Origin: Chitinophagaceae bacterium
Lineage (GTDB): Bacteria > Bacteroidota > Bacteroidia > Chitinophagales > Chitinophagaceae
Length of the DNA: 21,737 bases
Direction: 5' to 3'
Assembly: GCA_016710165.1 (NCBI GenBank)
Contig: JADJLJ010000009.1
Location: 1 to 21,737 of the forward strand
Positions 20,490 through 21,737 of this stretch are shown here, in pieces. A program made the translations under genes and the position numbers. The first letter of the stretch is position 1. The number at the start of each line of letters is the position of its first letter. Below the pieces are notes generated by a model that had not been told where the DNA came from, made no database searches, and was given only the letters and a program-made list of their open reading frames with translations.

Positions 20490-21737
20490 TTACTGTATCA
20501 CAAAACGCTGTACCGATGCCCTTCCTTCTGAGGTCATCACCGATACCTGGTAGCTGCCTGCGGCCAGGCTGCTCACGTTCACCGGCACCTGGTTGAATCC
20601 TGCCAGCAGCGATGTGCTTTGCCGTTGCATCATCCTGCCCTGCATATCGGTAACGATCACATCCATCTTACCGTTCTGTGCGGCGCTCACCCGCAGGCTG
20701 AACTTTCCGCCCACGATCGGGTTGGGTGCAATATGCATCACATCAATACCACGGGTTGCATTAATTAATGTTACCACGCTGCTGTATGTGACCTTGCCGC
20801 TTGCGTCGGTCATTTTAAGGCGGTAGTAGTTCACGCCTGCTGTGGGCTGTGCATCCGTATAATTAAATGGCTGCTGGCATTGCAATGCCGTGGCAGTCTT
20901 GGTATATATTCCGCTGTAATTCCTTCCGTTGCTGCTGCGTTCCAGTACCATGTTGGCAGTAGGAGAACTGTTGCAGGTAACCTTCCAGTTAAGCAGGTGG
21001 TTGCCGTTCTGTTTCATGCCGGTGAAGAAGTTGATGGTAATGGGCAGCGGGTTGTTGAATGAAACACTCGCCAGTGCAAACGGGCTGAAATTGGTAACTC
21101 CGGTCCAAACCACGTTACCTGCAGCCGGTGCACCGGTTGCCGTACCTACTGTGCCAAATGCATCCCAGTTGGTTCCGTCAAAATGTGCAATGACCAGGTC
21201 ACCCAGGTTATCTACATATGTTCCGCTACAAACATTATTGGCGCTCCAGTAAGCGGTGATATCGGTAGCTGTTGCACTACCTGTCCTGTTTAATATCCAG
21301 TAATCGCACCCACTTACGTGATCAAGACCTATGGCGGTTACCGGGCCTAATAATCTTGCATTTCCTCTCATGTACTCCGCTGTAAATTCATCTGTGGCAG
21401 GTGCGCCGGCAAAATTACTTACACCAATAGGTACATATCCAAATCCCGTTTTACCAACCGGGAATGTAAAGTCGGTATTTCCCACTTTCTTAACCGGGCC
21501 ATTCACGAAACTTGCATTGCTTGCATTGGATACTACCGATCCCGGGGCCATGGTTAATAGGTTAGCAGCAGTTGTATTTACAATACCGGAGATAAAACGT
21601 ATCGTACCGGTATCTGTGAGGGGTGTATTCAAGGTAAGTTCACCGGTTGGTTTATTAACTGAGTCCAGTTGATTGACACCGAATTAAAACAGGCCACCGG
21701 TATTGTTGATGCTTTGTGCACCGGTGCCCACATAATT
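20490..21737 (-). CDS. T9SS type A sorting-domain protein, 5' partial, with an in-frame stop
   Basis: From the window edge the frame reads NYVGTGAQSINNTGGLF, a TAA at 21686-21684, then FGVNQLDSVNKPTGELTLNT and 380 more residues to the stop at 20490. Both sides of the stop look like one continuous surface protein, so this is one gene with a nonsense change (CAA to TAA would suffice) or a sequencing error. A TTG at 21632 is only a nominal start: it has no signal peptide. Domains include beta-rich repeats, a fibronectin-like part (LLNWKVTCNSS, NYYRLKMTDASGKVTY) and a C-terminal Por_Secre_tail (IAPNPIVGGKFSLRV, VTDMQGRMM, AGSYQVSVMT). The N-terminus lies outside the window. If intact, it would be exported by type IX secretion like its neighbour. 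Confidence 0.82.

Noticed and set aside
1..21737. tRNA, rRNA or phage genes
   Set aside because: No tRNA cloverleaf, rRNA segment, integrase or phage structural gene was recognised anywhere in the window; this was by eye only.

Overview
The window looks like a chromosomal segment of a Bacteroidota bacterium, most likely family Chitinophagaceae; this is inference from gene content, with no database search. Pointers are two secreted proteins with type IX secretion (T9SS) C-terminal sorting domains, a DUF5777-type beta-barrel, LytTR regulators with a propeller-type sensor kinase, lipoproteins with short Bacteroidota-style signal peptides, an ECF sigma factor with a small membrane partner, and promoter-like TTTG...TAnnTTTG elements. 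Coding capacity is dense, but intergenic regions are swollen with several families of interspersed and tandem repeats.

Left part (1-2328): a decayed FKBP-type peptidyl-prolyl isomerase lipoprotein gene, nested inverted repeats, a 38-residue secreted basic peptide with its own terminator, an RBBP9/YdeN-type serine hydrolase, then about 800 bp of mosaic repeats.

Central module (2329-9862), all on +: an OB-fold (tRNA_anti-like) membrane-anchored protein, a diheme-like and a monoheme-like cytochrome lipoprotein, a YceI protein and a DUF5777 outer-membrane beta-barrel. A second YceI gene follows, overlapping by 4 nt a 969-residue propeller/Y_Y_Y/LytS-type histidine kinase, which is followed after 1 nt by its LytTR response regulator. 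I read this as an envelope redox/lipid-carrier locus with a dedicated sensor system. It is bracketed by the same composite repeat in direct orientation on both sides.

Middle (9863-15278): a tandem array of twelve ~58-bp units, each with a GGTCGGTG/CACCGACC hairpin, then phoH (TTG start, long leader, overlapping short ORF), two DUF4878-like lipoproteins (the second broken by one missing A in a poly-A run at its start), crcB (fluoride channel), a 7-bp tandem repeat, inorganic pyrophosphatase and a half-size TauE/SafE permease.

Right part (15279-21737): an NlpC/P60 peptidase (-) diverging from an ECF sigma factor (+) across a perfect 20-bp palindrome; a small C-terminally anchored membrane protein, probably the sigma regulator; 72-bp and 45-bp tandem repeats surrounding a broken GxxExxY gene; and two T9SS cargo genes on the minus strand. 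The second runs off the window end and carries an in-frame stop.
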